Assembly (NCBI RefSeq): GCF_025758695.1
Contig: NZ_JANJQP010000001.1
Span: forward strand, 496,001-560,000
Reading direction: 5' to 3'
Source: Oenococcus kitaharae
GTDB taxonomy: Bacteria; Bacillota; Bacilli; Lactobacillales; Lactobacillaceae
DNA length: 64,000 nt
In this document: one piece after another, positions 31,976-40,621 of the stretch
How positions within the stretch are numbered: the first letter of the stretch is position 1
How the letters are laid out: every line of letters begins with the position of its first letter
Notes under the pieces: generated by a model
Told to the model about the DNA's origin: nothing
Database searches by the model: none
The model's input: only the letters and a program-made list of their open reading frames with translations
Translations under genes and position numbers: made by a program

Positions 31976-33566
31976 CTAAAACTTGTCAAAAGTTGACATA
32001 AAAAATGCATTTAGTCCACTATCTTCCGCTAGAGTTATAGCCTAGAAATATCAAGCCCCGCCCATGCTTATCCACGAGAGAACCGTACACAGCATGCCTG
32101 ACTTGCAAAAAAGATTGATTTTGCAAAATTTTTTAGGTAGGGGGCATCAGGCCTACAAACGCCTAGCTAACGGCATTCTTGTTTCAAACATGCCGTAATA
32201 TTCTACCCGTTTTAGAGCATAAAACCTGCATAAACCTGCACTTAAAATAACAGAACCGAAAATAAAATAATTGGGCAAAATTGCGCAAAACGGTGCCTTT
32301 TATCAATGCCAAAAGTGCGCCAAAACCTTGTCCTACGAGTGTTTAAACGGCTTTCTCTATAATTACAAAGTGCAATCCGCCACAAGTGGCAGAACAGCAG
32401 ATATCGAGGTCATCAGTGCGACTATGAACACTCCCTCTAAGGGCATAACGAAACGGGATAGCCCTTTTGGATGGTTGAAGTACCAAAGCAGTACCATAGA
32501 TAAATAATAACTACTATTTAAACCACTACCCGCTGACAAGGTGCTGGTTCTCTGAGTCGGTAAATGACCGAGTCAGCTTATCTATATGAGCAAGTCTTAG
32601 CCCTGATTTGATGACAGGCTTTAACAAGTTGCTATGCAGTATTTTGCAGTATGACCAGTCGCCTATCGTAAGGCTTGTGAACATATCACAAAATTCGCAA
32701 AACGCTAAGATTGTGAACAATGAACAATCGTCCTACAACAGGACAGCCCAAGAATTCGGCGCTTTGCCTTGTTCTAGTTCTAACCCGTTGTTTTAACTGA
32801 TTACGTCTAAGGTTCTCTGACAGCACTTTGAACAGGTGTACTTTGATCACACCTGATAAACACTTAATCAACCAACGTCTTATCAGAGGACACAGGTTGC
32901 TCTGATAAAATCTGTTTTTTTGGGAATTTTTAACGCTTGTCCACCTAGACGCCGTTACCCTTTGCAAGGATAGGCCATGGGGGTATAGCAGAAATCAGGG
33001 TTAAAAACGCTAAAAAACAGGAAATAATGGCAAATAATCGCTTATTTTTGGCTGTTTTTGTGTGTTTAATGGCTACTAAGGCTGCTGTTAAGGCATTCGT
33101 TTCCCTTTTATTTATTTTTTTCTCTGATTGATCTGATAGCGTCTCTAGTGAGACCAGATAGACCAGCAACGGCTAACGGCTGGTGCGTTTCAGTGTATAA
33201 CCCCTAGAGACAATCAAACGCTGTTATATGGGTATTTATAGGGCTAAATCAGTCTATAAAAAAGTTTTAATTTTGGCATCTTTGACACAGGCAAACGGTT
33301 ATGCGAACGCTCTATCAGACACCAATACGCCCCCTATCGTTTTTCTGCTGAGTACTGCTTAGGTGCTGAACGGGTTGTTGCATCCCACGTAATAAATTCG
33401 TTTTTCAGAGAAATTGAATGGCAGACTACGAGTATAATGTGGAGAGACATTAGTGCCTATCCGACTCTTTCTTATTCAACACATTTAAAACTTGTAGCAT
33501 CCCCAAAAATGTTTTTTATGTTATCATGTACTTAACAGTGGTCATCCAAGGCTATGAATCATTTCG

Positions 33567-34862
33567 ATGATTTATCCTAAAAGGGGTGATCCTTTTATTT
33601 TGTGCATTTTTAAAGTGGGAAGTTGCATAATTTGGTATATGGATAAAGATAGTTCTGATATGAGATACCACATAGACTTGGATCTAACGAAAAATACGGT
33701 TAGAGCGAGTAAAAAAATTAGCATTATCGTTAATGATCTGATTGAGACAAAAGAGTCTGATAAGGGAGTTTTGGAAATTCAGGGTTATAGTTTCCCTATT
33801 GGCCATGACAAAAAAGATACTAAAGACAAGATATTCTTTGATAAATTTTTATTAGATGATGAGGGAAAATATAACTATCTGAAAAGCAATTACCAAATAA
33901 TTTTTTCAGGTAATGCAACTATTTTAAAAAAAGAAAAAGACGATCTTTCTCGTTTGCTAAAAATTAATTCTTTTAGTCGTATTTGTAGATTAGCAGGTAT
34001 CCTTAAGGCGTATAAAACTGAATCTCATATCCAAGATCTGCTGAGTTTGTGTGATTTTGATATCTTCCTCAGGTCTTCAATAATTAGACTTTTCCCATCG
34101 ATAGAGATATTTGTTAAGAATAATTTTTCTAATTACATGTTAAATACTTACAAATCCTTATCAGAAAATCCAATACCGGAAATAGCAACTTTTTATTTGG
34201 ATCCAAATATCTATACACCAAAATTCGTCAACAATGGCGGCCTAGAGCGAATGTTATCTCAATTCGCTGAAGAGATCATTAGACAGAAAAAATCTGAAAA
34301 AATTGTACAAACATTAATTTGCGAAAGTGGTGGATCAATACCGTCTTGGATTCTCTTCGAAGAGATTACATTCGGCGAATTTAACACTTTAATTACTCAA
34401 TTAAAGGTTGGTATTCAAAAACAGTATGAAGAATATCTATTAGGGGGTTTGCTTTCACAACATGGGCATAGAATAGTTAGCAATTTAAATACTGTTCAAA
34501 TATTGAGAAATAGTGCCTCTCATTTATCTCTAATTTATGGCAAAAAATTTGCTTATAGTCCCAAGATGACCGAAAAATTTTGGCAAGATTTTAATTATTG
34601 GGGTAGTAATATAGACGAGTCTAAGATAGATACACTAACACACTCACTTTTTTCAGGTCTTTATACGATGAAAATTTTTTACTCACTTATGCCACATAAC
34701 GAGGTAAAGCATTGGGATACTTTCGTCAAAAAACTAAATCAACGGATTCAAGACGGTAATTATTCTTCGATTAACAATAGAGAAGAAGGCTTTATTTTGA
34801 TTAAGGGAGAAATGGGTTTCCCAAAAAATTGGTATGATTTGCTTTATATTCCAAATAATTAG
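33567..34862 (+). CDS. Abi_2 (AbiD/AbiF) family abortive infection protein, HEPN RNase type
   Basis: Up to 431 residues; the true start may be ATG 33567, TTG 33600 or ATG 33639, none with an ideal RBS. The body follows the Abi_2 pattern: LLSLCDFDIFLRSSIIRLFP and IEIFVKNNFSNYM early, then IPSWILFEEITFGEFNTLI, then the HEPN active-site motif R-N-x-x-x-H as RNSASH (Arg314-His319 in the longest version). Such proteins cut RNA and stop growth of phage-infected cells. Low GC relative to neighbours fits recent transfer. It is a stand-alone gene with a terminator-like stem after it. Confidence 0.8.
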   Translation: MIYPKRGDPFILCIFKVGSCIIWYMDKDSSDMRYHIDLDLTKNTVRASKKISIIVNDLIETKESDKGVLEIQGYSFPIGHDKKDTKDKIFFDKFLLDDEGKYNYLKSNYQIIFSGNATILKKEKDDLSRLLKINSFSRICRLAGILKAYKTESHIQDLLSLCDFDIFLRSSIIRLFPSIEIFVKNNFSNYMLNTYKSLSENPIPEIATFYLDPNIYTPKFVNNGGLERMLSQFAEEIIRQKKSEKIVQTLICESGGSIPSWILFEEITFGEFNTLITQLKVGIQKQYEEYLLGGLLSQHGHRIVSNLNTVQILRNSASHLSLIYGKKFAYSPKMTEKFWQDFNYWGSNIDESKIDTLTHSLFSGLYTMKIFYSLMPHNEVKHWDTFVKKLNQRIQDGNYSSINNREEGFILIKGEMGFPKNWYDLLYIPNN

Positions 34863-34892
34863 CAAACAAAAACGCCCATCACGGACGCTTTT

Positions 34893-35114
34893 TTAGTGTG
34901 CTATTAATTCTTTGGTTGTCTGGCTATGGCAGTCACATCTTTGAAGGTCAATATCATCTCTAACGGCTTGCGAGAGGGATAAGATCAGGCTTAATCTGAT
35001 AATGGCTTGCTTTCTGCTTAACTCATCTAGTTTTAAGCTGCCTATCATTTTCTCTAGTCGAGTGCTGTACTGGCTGACTCTATTGAGTAAGTCCCACGCT
35101 TCAGGTTCAATCAT
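34893..35114 (-). CDS. Hypothetical small island protein (73 residues)
   Basis: MIEPEAWDLLNRVSQYSTRL followed by amphipathic helix EKMIGSLKLDELSRKQAIIR and a C-terminal CDCHSQTT. Soluble, no recognised motif. A two-Cys/one-His patch near the end could bind a metal. Weak support: reasonable codon pattern, but no strong RBS. The 210 bp upstream contain only broken frames. Confidence 0.4.
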   Translation of the reverse strand: MIEPEAWDLLNRVSQYSTRLEKMIGSLKLDELSRKQAIIRLSLILSLSQAVRDDIDLQRCDCHSQTTKELIAH

Positions 35115-35328
35115 GACTAATCACCAACCCTTGCATTCGCAAGCTCTTCTACGAGATTATCAGCGAAATTATTAACTTCATCTAAATTTGAAAAGATTTG
35201 TAAATCATTTAAAAGCATCATTCTGGCTTTGTTAATAAGTGTCCGATGATCACATGCAACTTGAATAGTAGCTTACCCGTTGGCCACGAAAATTGTATAG
35301 GGAACGTGCCTTCAGTCAAAACAACGAA

Positions 35329-36498
35329 TTAATAGTTGGATTTCATACTATTGTGGTGCTTACACAGCATTTGTAAATTATCTCGTTCAGTTTTGCCACC
35401 TTTGCTCCAAGGAACAATGTGATCTCCAGCCATATCCTTTAGCTCCCAAATTTTGGTTGTGTGCTCATATTCAGTATCTGTGTTGCAGAGTGGACAATTG
35501 GATACTCCCTTAGTTTTAGCTACATTGGTTTGTTCTACATACTTAGACTTTTTATCAGTTTCAGAAAATGCCCGAATATTGAGTAAACTAGGATTTTTTT
35601 CACCACTCAAAATATATTCAAAAATACCAGATTTTTTTGTGACATCTGGATCAACTAATAATTCGCTAACTTTTGATGCCACCAAATCCGAGTCATACTG
35701 ATCCGGTTTTAGATGGTAATTCCGGTAAAGCCTCCCCCACTCGACACCTTGCATTTCTTTTTCAATATCTTTAAAAACTGTCGAAATCCAGTCAATTACG
35801 CTCTCAAAGTAATTTTTCAAGTCACTGATATTATCATCAAATCTATGTTGAGACATATAAGTATCAATATGATCTTGGCTCACCCAACTCAATGCAGCTC
35901 TTAAATAATCTTGTCGGTCAGCTGACCCCTTGATATAATGACTCCATTTTTGAACATTTGCGTTTCCGTGGTTTGAAAACTCTTCTTTAGCCTTAGTGAC
36001 GAAAGGCCCCGAATAGATCGCATTCAACATTTCTTGTGAATTGAGTGCCACTCCAACAATATTAATCGTTTGAAACCATTCTTTGATTTCGCTCTCAGTT
36101 CCCGAACACTCATACACTAATAATTCAGTATTAAGGATTTTGTCTTGTTGGTCTTGACTAAGACCTGAAAAATAATTTTTATTTCCGTTTCCATCTTCGA
36201 TAGCAAACTTGCCTGTTGTAAAACGGCCAATCGAAGTAATACGTTGCTGTCCGTCCAAAACCTCGAGTTTGCCATCTGGTAATTTATTGAAGTAAATTAA
36301 TCCTAGTGGGTAACCTTTAAGTATTGAATCAATACAAGCAACATCTTTTTTGCCATCAGCATAAATATAGTTACGCTGATACTCGGGCTGAATAGTTAAA
36401 GTTCCCGACAAACCAAAGAGGCCTCTGCCTTCATACTCGTTGTATTGAAAACCATTCACAATCTCATTAACCTTATAACTTTTTAGTGTTGTTTGCAT
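35329..36498 (-). CDS. DUF262 (ParB-like NTPase) protein with C-terminal HNH nuclease
   Basis: 389 residues. The N-terminal DUF262/GmrS-like domain has [11 protein letters not shown] and the hallmark [10 protein letters not shown] (DGQQR 82-86). The C-terminal domain is an HNH nuclease with CPLC, then [20 protein letters not shown] and [10 protein letters not shown] (His, His, Asn and paired Cys for metal). DUF262 domains drive nucleotide-dependent restriction in GmrSD and related defence systems. It starts 1 nt after the stop of the methylase gene (TAAGATG), so the two are translated together and probably form a restriction-modification unit. Confidence 0.85.
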   Translation of the reverse strand: MQTTLKSYKVNEIVNGFQYNEYEGRGLFGLSGTLTIQPEYQRNYIYADGKKDVACIDSILKGYPLGLIYFNKLPDGKLEVLDGQQRITSIGRFTTGKFAIEDGNGNKNYFSGLSQDQQDKILNTELLVYECSGTESEIKEWFQTINIVGVALNSQEMLNAIYSGPFVTKAKEEFSNHGNANVQKWSHYIKGSADRQDYLRAALSWVSQDHIDTYMSQHRFDDNISDLKNYFESVIDWISTVFKDIEKEMQGVEWGRLYRNYHLKPDQYDSDLVASKVSELLVDPDVTKKSGIFEYILSGEKNPSLLNIRAFSETDKKSKYVEQTNVAKTKGVSNCPLCNTDTEYEHTTKIWELKDMAGDHIVPWSKGGKTERDNLQMLCKHHNSMKSNY

Positions 36499-36499
36499 C

Positions 36500-37762
36500 T
36501 TAACTTATTCTCCTAATAAAAATGCGTTGATAAACTTTTGAATACTGGCCGTTCTTAACTACAACGCCACTAGCATTGAGATCATATTGGCCATTTCGAT
36601 GGAACTTTGCAAAATAGGCGTTTTTCTTTTCTAACGGTGAATATATCTTTGTTTTTAGCCCATAAAGGTTTTTATTTTCAGCCATGCCTAATATTTCGAA
36701 TTGATCTGGATTGTACTTATCGAGGAAAGTAATCGGTACGCCCATCATTCCACTAAAGTCACTAGGAATAGCGTCAGTATAAGGCACATCGATCGCATCG
36801 TAATTGTCGTAATGCTTATATGAGTTCCCGTGAACTTCATCATGCTTACTAAATTTGAAATTATCGTCTTTTGTCATCAAAGAGAGAGGCTGGTGTCTAC
36901 GCCCATGATTGATATTTGTAAACCAACGTACCCCTTTAACTCGAATATACTTGTTCCCGTAACTGTCTGTCCTTGATCCTGCAGCATTCAAAGGATAAGA
37001 AGCGGGTACTTTAAACTCTCTATCTCCAGAATGAATTGATTCGCCCAACCATACCTCATTATTTTTAATAAGTGGAAAAACAGTTTTGTACGTAATTGCG
37101 TTTACGTTTCCAATAATTGAAAATTTCCTTTTTGAAGGATCAATCCAAGACAAAAATACTCTGAACAGTGAGAATGGTGGATTTGTAATCACAATGTCTG
37201 CCTGTTCTTTAAGTTCTGTAACCTCTTGACTTCTAAAATCACCGGCTGAGAATCGGGTCTGACCATCTGGATCGCTGTCCCCACGTAGATACGACAAAAT
37301 ATTTGAAGTTTGACCAGAGGAAATTCTCTTTTTTTCACTAAGCAACTTGGCTTCGACATCTTCAATATTGACGCGGCCATTAGAATCAAAGTCTGAAACA
37401 TCGGTCAATTCTATTTTATAAGCGCTGCTAATTATTTTAGATTTATCTTGTTGTACTTCTAACGGTGAGTCTTGATCCTCAAACAAAGAAAGTGCTAGTT
37501 GAGTATTGACAATTGGACTCGGATCATAGCTTGTTGCGATGAGCTTTTTTAAACCATAGTCATTAAAGTGGGTTGCGAAAAACTTAAAGAAATTACTTTC
37601 AAATGGATCATCAGCTGGCAACAAAATAGTTTTACCTAAAAAGACATTCTGATCATATTCAAGATAGGCATTCATCTCTTTTTCGATATCAATCCATTGT
37701 GTATAGAATTCATCGTTCTTAGCTTGTTTAGCTGCCGCTAAATTTCTATTTGCCATACTCAT
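36500..37762 (-). CDS. EcoRI-family adenine-specific DNA methyltransferase
   Basis: About 420 residues starting [20 protein letters not shown]. The N6-adenine catalytic motif is [11 protein letters not shown] (NPPF), [15 protein letters not shown] is the SAM-domain start and KNDEFYTQW is the N-terminal family signature. These features match the EcoRI methylase family. It protects host DNA in restriction-modification systems; the partner would be the DUF262-HNH protein downstream. A TATAAT lies 6-10 nt upstream of the start, so it may be transcribed without a leader, or be read from the tRNA operon 700 nt upstream. Confidence 0.88.
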   Translation of the reverse strand: MSMANRNLAAAKQAKNDEFYTQWIDIEKEMNAYLEYDQNVFLGKTILLPADDPFESNFFKFFATHFNDYGLKKLIATSYDPSPIVNTQLALSLFEDQDSPLEVQQDKSKIISSAYKIELTDVSDFDSNGRVNIEDVEAKLLSEKKRISSGQTSNILSYLRGDSDPDGQTRFSAGDFRSQEVTELKEQADIVITNPPFSLFRVFLSWIDPSKRKFSIIGNVNAITYKTVFPLIKNNEVWLGESIHSGDREFKVPASYPLNAAGSRTDSYGNKYIRVKGVRWFTNINHGRRHQPLSLMTKDDNFKFSKHDEVHGNSYKHYDNYDAIDVPYTDAIPSDFSGMMGVPITFLDKYNPDQFEILGMAENKNLYGLKTKIYSPLEKKNAYFAKFHRNGQYDLNASGVVVKNGQYSKVYQRIFIRRIS

Positions 37763-38463
37763 AATATTATAAAACATGCTATCTATTTAAATTCCGCAGT
37801 TTGATTGATTTTATATAATAAAAGGCATCCTCGAAACAAATCGAGAATGTCCAGAACAAATTGTCAATTTTACCTAAGGGTAAATAATATTGAACACCAA
37901 TCAAGTGTCCGACCACTATTTTTAATCATTTATCACTTTACAGATCAACAATTCCTTTCAACCTTCAACTATTTTTTACCCGCTGCCAGAGTAACCTACC
38001 TTGGTTTTTTAAATACCTCTGCCAATAATCAAGTTAGCCTAACTTGATTGCTTATATTACCAGTTTTCTTAACTCATTACATGGTGCCGTTCCATGAAGA
38101 AATGAAACCAACTAATTGGTATAGAACTCAGTTACCTGATAATCTTCCCAAAGCCTGTATGACTTTTTATAACGCCATCATAAACGAAAAAAATTTCAAC
38201 ATGACCAGGGTGTAGATTCAGAATTGTGTTCAAATTATCCACCACACTCACCAGGATTCTAAATTGCTTCAGTCAAATTCTTATATCCTTTCTAATTAGT
38301 TAAGAGATTGATTGTATTGTGAGTCATTTACTTGCCTCACTTTCTTGAAAACGTGGGTACTTTTTTGGGTACTTTTTTAAGTAACCAAGGGACTTATCCA
38401 CAACCCTATAAAACTGATAAATGCCTTAGCCACGGGCTTGATACGCCCTCAGAACATAGCAAC
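37763..38463. other. 0.7 kb right end of the island without a gene
   Basis: No frame with an ATG and RBS was found. The plus-strand open frame at 37805-38047 starts with TTG and looks random. The stretch carries the arm-type repeats at 38353-38374 and AT-rich sequence. On the minus strand I see no terminator between the last tRNA gene and the methylase gene. Confidence 0.5.
38353..38374. repeat. Right pair of integrase arm-type sites
   Basis: GTGGGTACTT (38353-38362) and TTGGGTACTT (38365-38374), spaced 12 bp as in the left pair at 24675-24696. Confidence 0.65.
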
Positions 38464-38485
38464 ATGGAGATTGAGGGATTCGAAC
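38464..38485. repeat. attR: right copy of the core repeat, part of the intact tRNA-Ser gene
   Basis: 22 bp identical to 24601-24622. Here it forms the acceptor and T-arm of the complete tRNA, so the island restored the gene on insertion. Confidence 0.9.
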
Positions 38486-38554
38486 CCTCGCGCCGGGATA
38501 AACCGACCTACACCCTTAGCAAGGGCGCCTCTTCAGCCTCTTGAGTAAATCTCC
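38465..38554 (-). tRNA. tRNA-Ser (GCT)
   Basis: Acceptor GGAGATT/AATCTCC, long variable arm, anticodon loop TTGCTAA. Last gene of the tRNA operon and integration site of the island. CCA is not encoded. Confidence 0.95.
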
Positions 38555-38622
38555 AACTGATTAAAAGTCTATGAATATAAAAATGAGCAAACAAACATTC
38601 ATTCAAAATGCCTGTTTGCTAA

Positions 38623-38696
38623 TGGACCATCCAGGACTCGGACCTGGGACCTCTGCGTTATCAACACAGCGCTCTAACCAACTGAGCTAATAGTCC
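38623..38696 (-). tRNA. tRNA-Ile (GAT)
   Basis: Acceptor GGACTAT/ATGGTCC, anticodon loop TTGATAA, TTCGA-type T loop (GTCCGAGTCC). CCA not encoded. Confidence 0.95.
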
Positions 38697-38698
38697 AA

Positions 38699-38769
38699 AG
38701 CGAATGACGGGAATCGGACCCGCATAGCCAGCTTGGAAGGCTGGAGCTCTACCACTGAGCTACATTCGC
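38699..38769 (-). tRNA. tRNA-Gly (TCC)
   Basis: Acceptor GCGAATG/CATTCGC, anticodon loop CTTCCAA, discriminator U as in other Gly tRNAs. Confidence 0.95.
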
Positions 38770-38788
38770 AAGGGAGATATATCTCCAA

Positions 38789-38861
38789 TGGCGCGGGACG
38801 GAATCGAACCGCCGACACAAGGAGCTTCAATCCTTTGCTCTACCAACTGAGCTACCGAGCC
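38789..38861 (-). tRNA. tRNA-Phe (GAA)
   Basis: Anticodon loop TTGAAGC in stem AAGGA/TCCTT; sequence otherwise standard for tRNA-Phe. The acceptor stem GGCTCGG/CCGCGCC has a T4-C69 mismatch where CCGAGCC would pair fully. Confidence 0.93.
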
Positions 38862-38890
38862 AATCGCACCGCATCGATATCGCTACCGAC

Positions 38891-38965
38891 CGGTCCCAGC
38901 GGGGTTCGAACCCGCGATCTCCTCCGTGACAGGGAGGCGTCCTAGACCAACTAGACCATGGAACC
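38891..38965 (-). tRNA. tRNA-Asp (GTC)
   Basis: Anticodon loop CTGTCAC in stem CCTCC/GGAGG, discriminator G, acceptor GGTTCCA/TGGGACC with one U-G pair. Confidence 0.95.
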
Positions 38966-39021
38966 TCTTGAAAGTTCACTATGTAATAGCCAAACAATCA
39001 GGTGGCCACTAACGTGGCCTA

Positions 39022-39095
39022 TTGCGGGGGCTGGATTTGAACCAACGACCTTCAGGTTATGGGCCTGACGAGCTACCAGACTGCTCTACCCCGCG
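39022..39095 (-). tRNA. Initiator tRNA-fMet (CAT)
   Basis: Starts CGCGGGG with the unpaired first base (C1-A72) diagnostic of initiators; anticodon loop CCCATAA. Confidence 0.95.
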
Positions 39096-39121
39096 ATAAT
39101 ATTAAATTTGCCCATCGGCAA

Positions 39122-39211
39122 TGGAGAATAGAGGATTTGAACCTCTGCGCCGGTTTCCCGACCTGACGGTTTTCAAGACCGTTCCCTTCAGCCAGACTTG
39201 GGTAATTCTCC
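39122..39211 (-). tRNA. tRNA-Ser (TGA)
   Basis: Acceptor GGAGAAT/ATTCTCC, long variable arm, anticodon loop CTTGAAA in stem ACGGT/ACCGT. Confidence 0.95.
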
Positions 39212-39229
39212 AAACAACAATTGGCCAAA

Positions 39230-39303
39230 TGGACCTTGCTGGACTCGAACCAGCGACCGAGCGGTTATGAGCCGCTTGCTCTAACCAACTGAGCTAAAGG
39301 TCC
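39230..39303 (-). tRNA. tRNA-Ile2 (CAT, lysidine-type)
   Basis: Anticodon CAT in loop CTCATAA. The body GGACCTTTAGCTCAG and T-arm GTCGCTGGTTC match Ile2 tRNAs, whose C34 is changed to lysidine by TilS, better than elongator Met, which is present separately at 39317-39390. Confidence 0.8.
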
Positions 39304-39316
39304 GCATTCGGGCCAA

Positions 39317-39390
39317 TCGCGGCGGGGGGAATCGAACCCTCGACCTCCCGGGTATGAACCGGACGCTCTAGCCAGCTGAGCTACACCGCG
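39317..39390 (-). tRNA. Elongator tRNA-Met (CAT)
   Basis: Body CGCGGTGTAGCTCAGCTGGC with CGGTTCATACCCG matches Gram-positive elongator Met. The T stem GAGGG/CCCCC has one A-C mismatch. Confidence 0.85.
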
Positions 39391-39411
39391 ATCGATTGAG
39401 CAAGCGCCCAA

Positions 39412-39485
39412 TCGGGACAACTGGATTCGAACCAGCGACCCCCTGGTCCCAAACCAGGTGCTCTACCAAACTGAGCTATGTCCCG
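39412..39485 (-). tRNA. tRNA-Pro (TGG)
   Basis: Acceptor CGGGACA/TGTCCCG, anticodon loop TTTGGGA in stem CCTGG/CCAGG. Confidence 0.95.
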
Positions 39486-39549
39486 AGTAATTCCACCCAG
39501 TACACAAACAATCGCTTGCTTGTGCTCAGACGGTTAATTTCTTGACCTA

Positions 39550-39623
39550 TGCACCATGTAGGAGTCGAACCTACAACCTCCTGATTCGTAGTCAGACGCT
39601 CTATCCAATTGCGCTAATGGTGC
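39550..39623 (-). tRNA. tRNA-Arg (ACG)
   Basis: Acceptor GCACCAT/ATGGTGC, anticodon loop CTACGAA; A34 would be converted to inosine by TadA. Confidence 0.95.
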
Positions 39624-39696
39624 ATGTTCTAAACTGCCAACCTACCCAACAGAATTGCCACGTGGGTAAATCAACTGTTTGCTTATCAAGCAAACA

Positions 39697-39780
39697 TGCC
39701 GGCGCCCGGGATCGAACCGGGACGGTATCACTACCGCAGGATTTTAAGTCCTGTGCGTCTGCCTATTCCGCCACGCCGGC
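39697..39780 (-). tRNA. tRNA-Leu (TAA)
   Basis: Acceptor GCCGGCG/CGCCGGC, long variable arm, anticodon loop CTTAAAA in stem CAGGA/TCCTG. Confidence 0.95.
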
Positions 39781-39801
39781 AACTGCCACGGCAGGTGGCA
39801 A

Positions 39802-39873
39802 AGCGAACGGCGGGACTCGAACCCGTGACCCCCACCATGGCAAGGTGATGTTCTACCGCTGAACTACGTTCGC
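39802..39873 (-). tRNA. tRNA-Gly (GCC)
   Basis: Acceptor GCGAACG/CGTTCGC, anticodon loop TTGCCAT, discriminator U. Confidence 0.95.
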
Positions 39874-39895
39874 ATATATATTGAGGATAACCCTC

Positions 39896-39968
39896 TGCCG
39901 ACTAGAGGGTTCGAACCTCCGACCCCCGCTTTACAAGAGCGGTGCTCTGCCAACTGAGCTAAGTCGGC
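39896..39968 (-). tRNA. tRNA-Thr (TGT)
   Basis: Acceptor GCCGACT/AGTCGGC, anticodon loop CTTGTAA in stem CCGCT/AGCGG. Confidence 0.95.
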
Positions 39969-40002
39969 GATCAACTTTCGGGAAATGATTTCTCATCCCC
40001 AA

Positions 40003-40075
40003 TGGACGCTACAGGGATCGAACCTGTGACCCCCTGCTTGTAAGGCAGGTGCTCTCCCAGCTGAGCTAAGCGTCC
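40003..40075 (-). tRNA. tRNA-Val (TAC)
   Basis: Acceptor GGACGCT/AGCGTCC, anticodon loop CTTACAA in stem CCTGC/GCAGG. First gene of the operon. Confidence 0.95.
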
Positions 40076-40110
40076 AATTATTTCATCGCCGTAATGCACG
40101 CGACTAAAAT

Positions 40111-40139
40111 ATAATACATAATATTTCGACGAACGTCAA
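40111..40139 (-). promoter_or_regulatory. Promoter of the 15-gene tRNA operon
   Basis: Minus strand: TTGACG (40134-40139), 17-nt spacer, TATTAT (40111-40116), about 40 nt before tRNA-Val. Confidence 0.8.
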
Positions 40140-40164
40140 CATTATTCCAAAAAAATTCTCAAAA

Positions 40165-40560
40165 TTATTCCTTAACCCGCCTAATTCTGCTTAATGCTTC
40201 ACTCTTGCTGGCATCAATGGTGGCTGCGATTGGCTTAAAAGCGGTCTTCACACGTGTCGATGTCCAGAAATGTTTATAAATATTACGGTTCTCGCCAGGT
40301 TTCGGATTAGCATGCGTAACTGGAATGGCTAATTGGCGAAAACTCAGGCTGATTTTATGGCTGTAATCATCAATATCGAGAATAATCGCTTCGACAGGCT
40401 GGCCGACGTGAAAATCATCTTTCAAATCAGTAATCCGACCGCTTTTGCATTCGGAAATATGCACCAGCCCCTGGTGCTTGCTGTCCAATTGGACAAACAC
40501 GCCATAATCCTGAATACCGGAAATGGTTCCTTGAATCTTTTGACCAATTTTGTAATCCAT
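40165..40560 (-). CDS. S1-domain RNA-binding protein (YugI/CvfD/general stress protein 13 type)
   Basis: 131 residues. An S1 domain occupies residues 4-72 (KIGQKIQGTISGIQDYGVFV, LVHISE, VGQPVEAIILDID), followed by a basic tail ending SRIRRVKE. These small proteins act with ribosomes or mRNA under stress. I start at MDYKIGQ (40560); TATAAT ends 7 nt upstream and there is no RBS, so the mRNA may be leaderless. Divergent from the DedA gene. Confidence 0.88.
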   Translation of the reverse strand: MDYKIGQKIQGTISGIQDYGVFVQLDSKHQGLVHISECKSGRITDLKDDFHVGQPVEAIILDIDDYSHKISLSFRQLAIPVTHANPKPGENRNIYKHFWTSTRVKTAFKPIAATIDASKSEALSRIRRVKE

Positions 40561-40621
40561 ACATAACATTATAGTGAGTTTTCAAAAAAACTGGTGGAAA
40601 CGATTGTTATACTTAACCGGT

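Larger units (their letters stand above)
31544..33566. other. 2 kb without a convincing gene inside the island
   Basis: Both strands are open only for short frames with TTG-type starts and no RBS. The region holds a cluster of TTGCA/TGCAA motifs (31644-31712), a set of AATGCTAGT-like repeats (31935-31975), nested inverted repeats around 32093-32152 (GCCTGA...TCAGGC outside TTGCAAAA...TTTTGCAA), a hairpin at 32551-32577 and AAGGGC...GCCCTT at 32440-32468. It may contain the island's origin or be a graveyard of deleted genes. A weak promoter-like TTGTAG...TATGTT lies at 33492-33520 upstream of the Abi_2 gene. Confidence 0.5.
24601..38485. mobile_element. Integrative genetic element (phage-satellite-like island) inserted in tRNA-Ser(GCT)
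   Basis: 13.9 kb flanked by a 22-bp direct repeat (24601-24622 and 38464-38485) that is the 3' end of the tRNA-Ser(GCT) gene. A tyrosine integrase lies against the left repeat. Gene order int and repressor on the minus strand, then divergent Cro-like, Xis-like, small coupled ORFs and a primase-like gene matches phage-inducible islands of Gram-positive bacteria. No capsid, terminase, holin or conjugation genes are seen. The right part carries a secreted-protein module, an Abi_2 protein and a methylase/DUF262-HNH pair. Confidence 0.88.

Noticed and set aside
32271-32507. 78-codon plus-strand frame in the island
   Set aside because: TTG start, no RBS, sequence without recognisable pattern; CxxC-like residues alone are not enough.
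32945-33169. 74-codon minus-strand frame with one hydrophobic stretch
   Set aside because: TTG start without RBS; lies in a region of broken frames.
35115-35328. Short minus-strand frames between the DUF262 gene and the 73-residue ORF
   Set aside because: The best one stops after about 21 codons; no start with RBS.
37805-38047. 80-codon plus-strand frame at the right end of the island
   Set aside because: TTG start, no RBS, random-looking composition.
38332-38945. Open frames across the tRNA genes
   Set aside because: Sequence is fully explained by tRNA genes on the other strand; same for 39542-39862.
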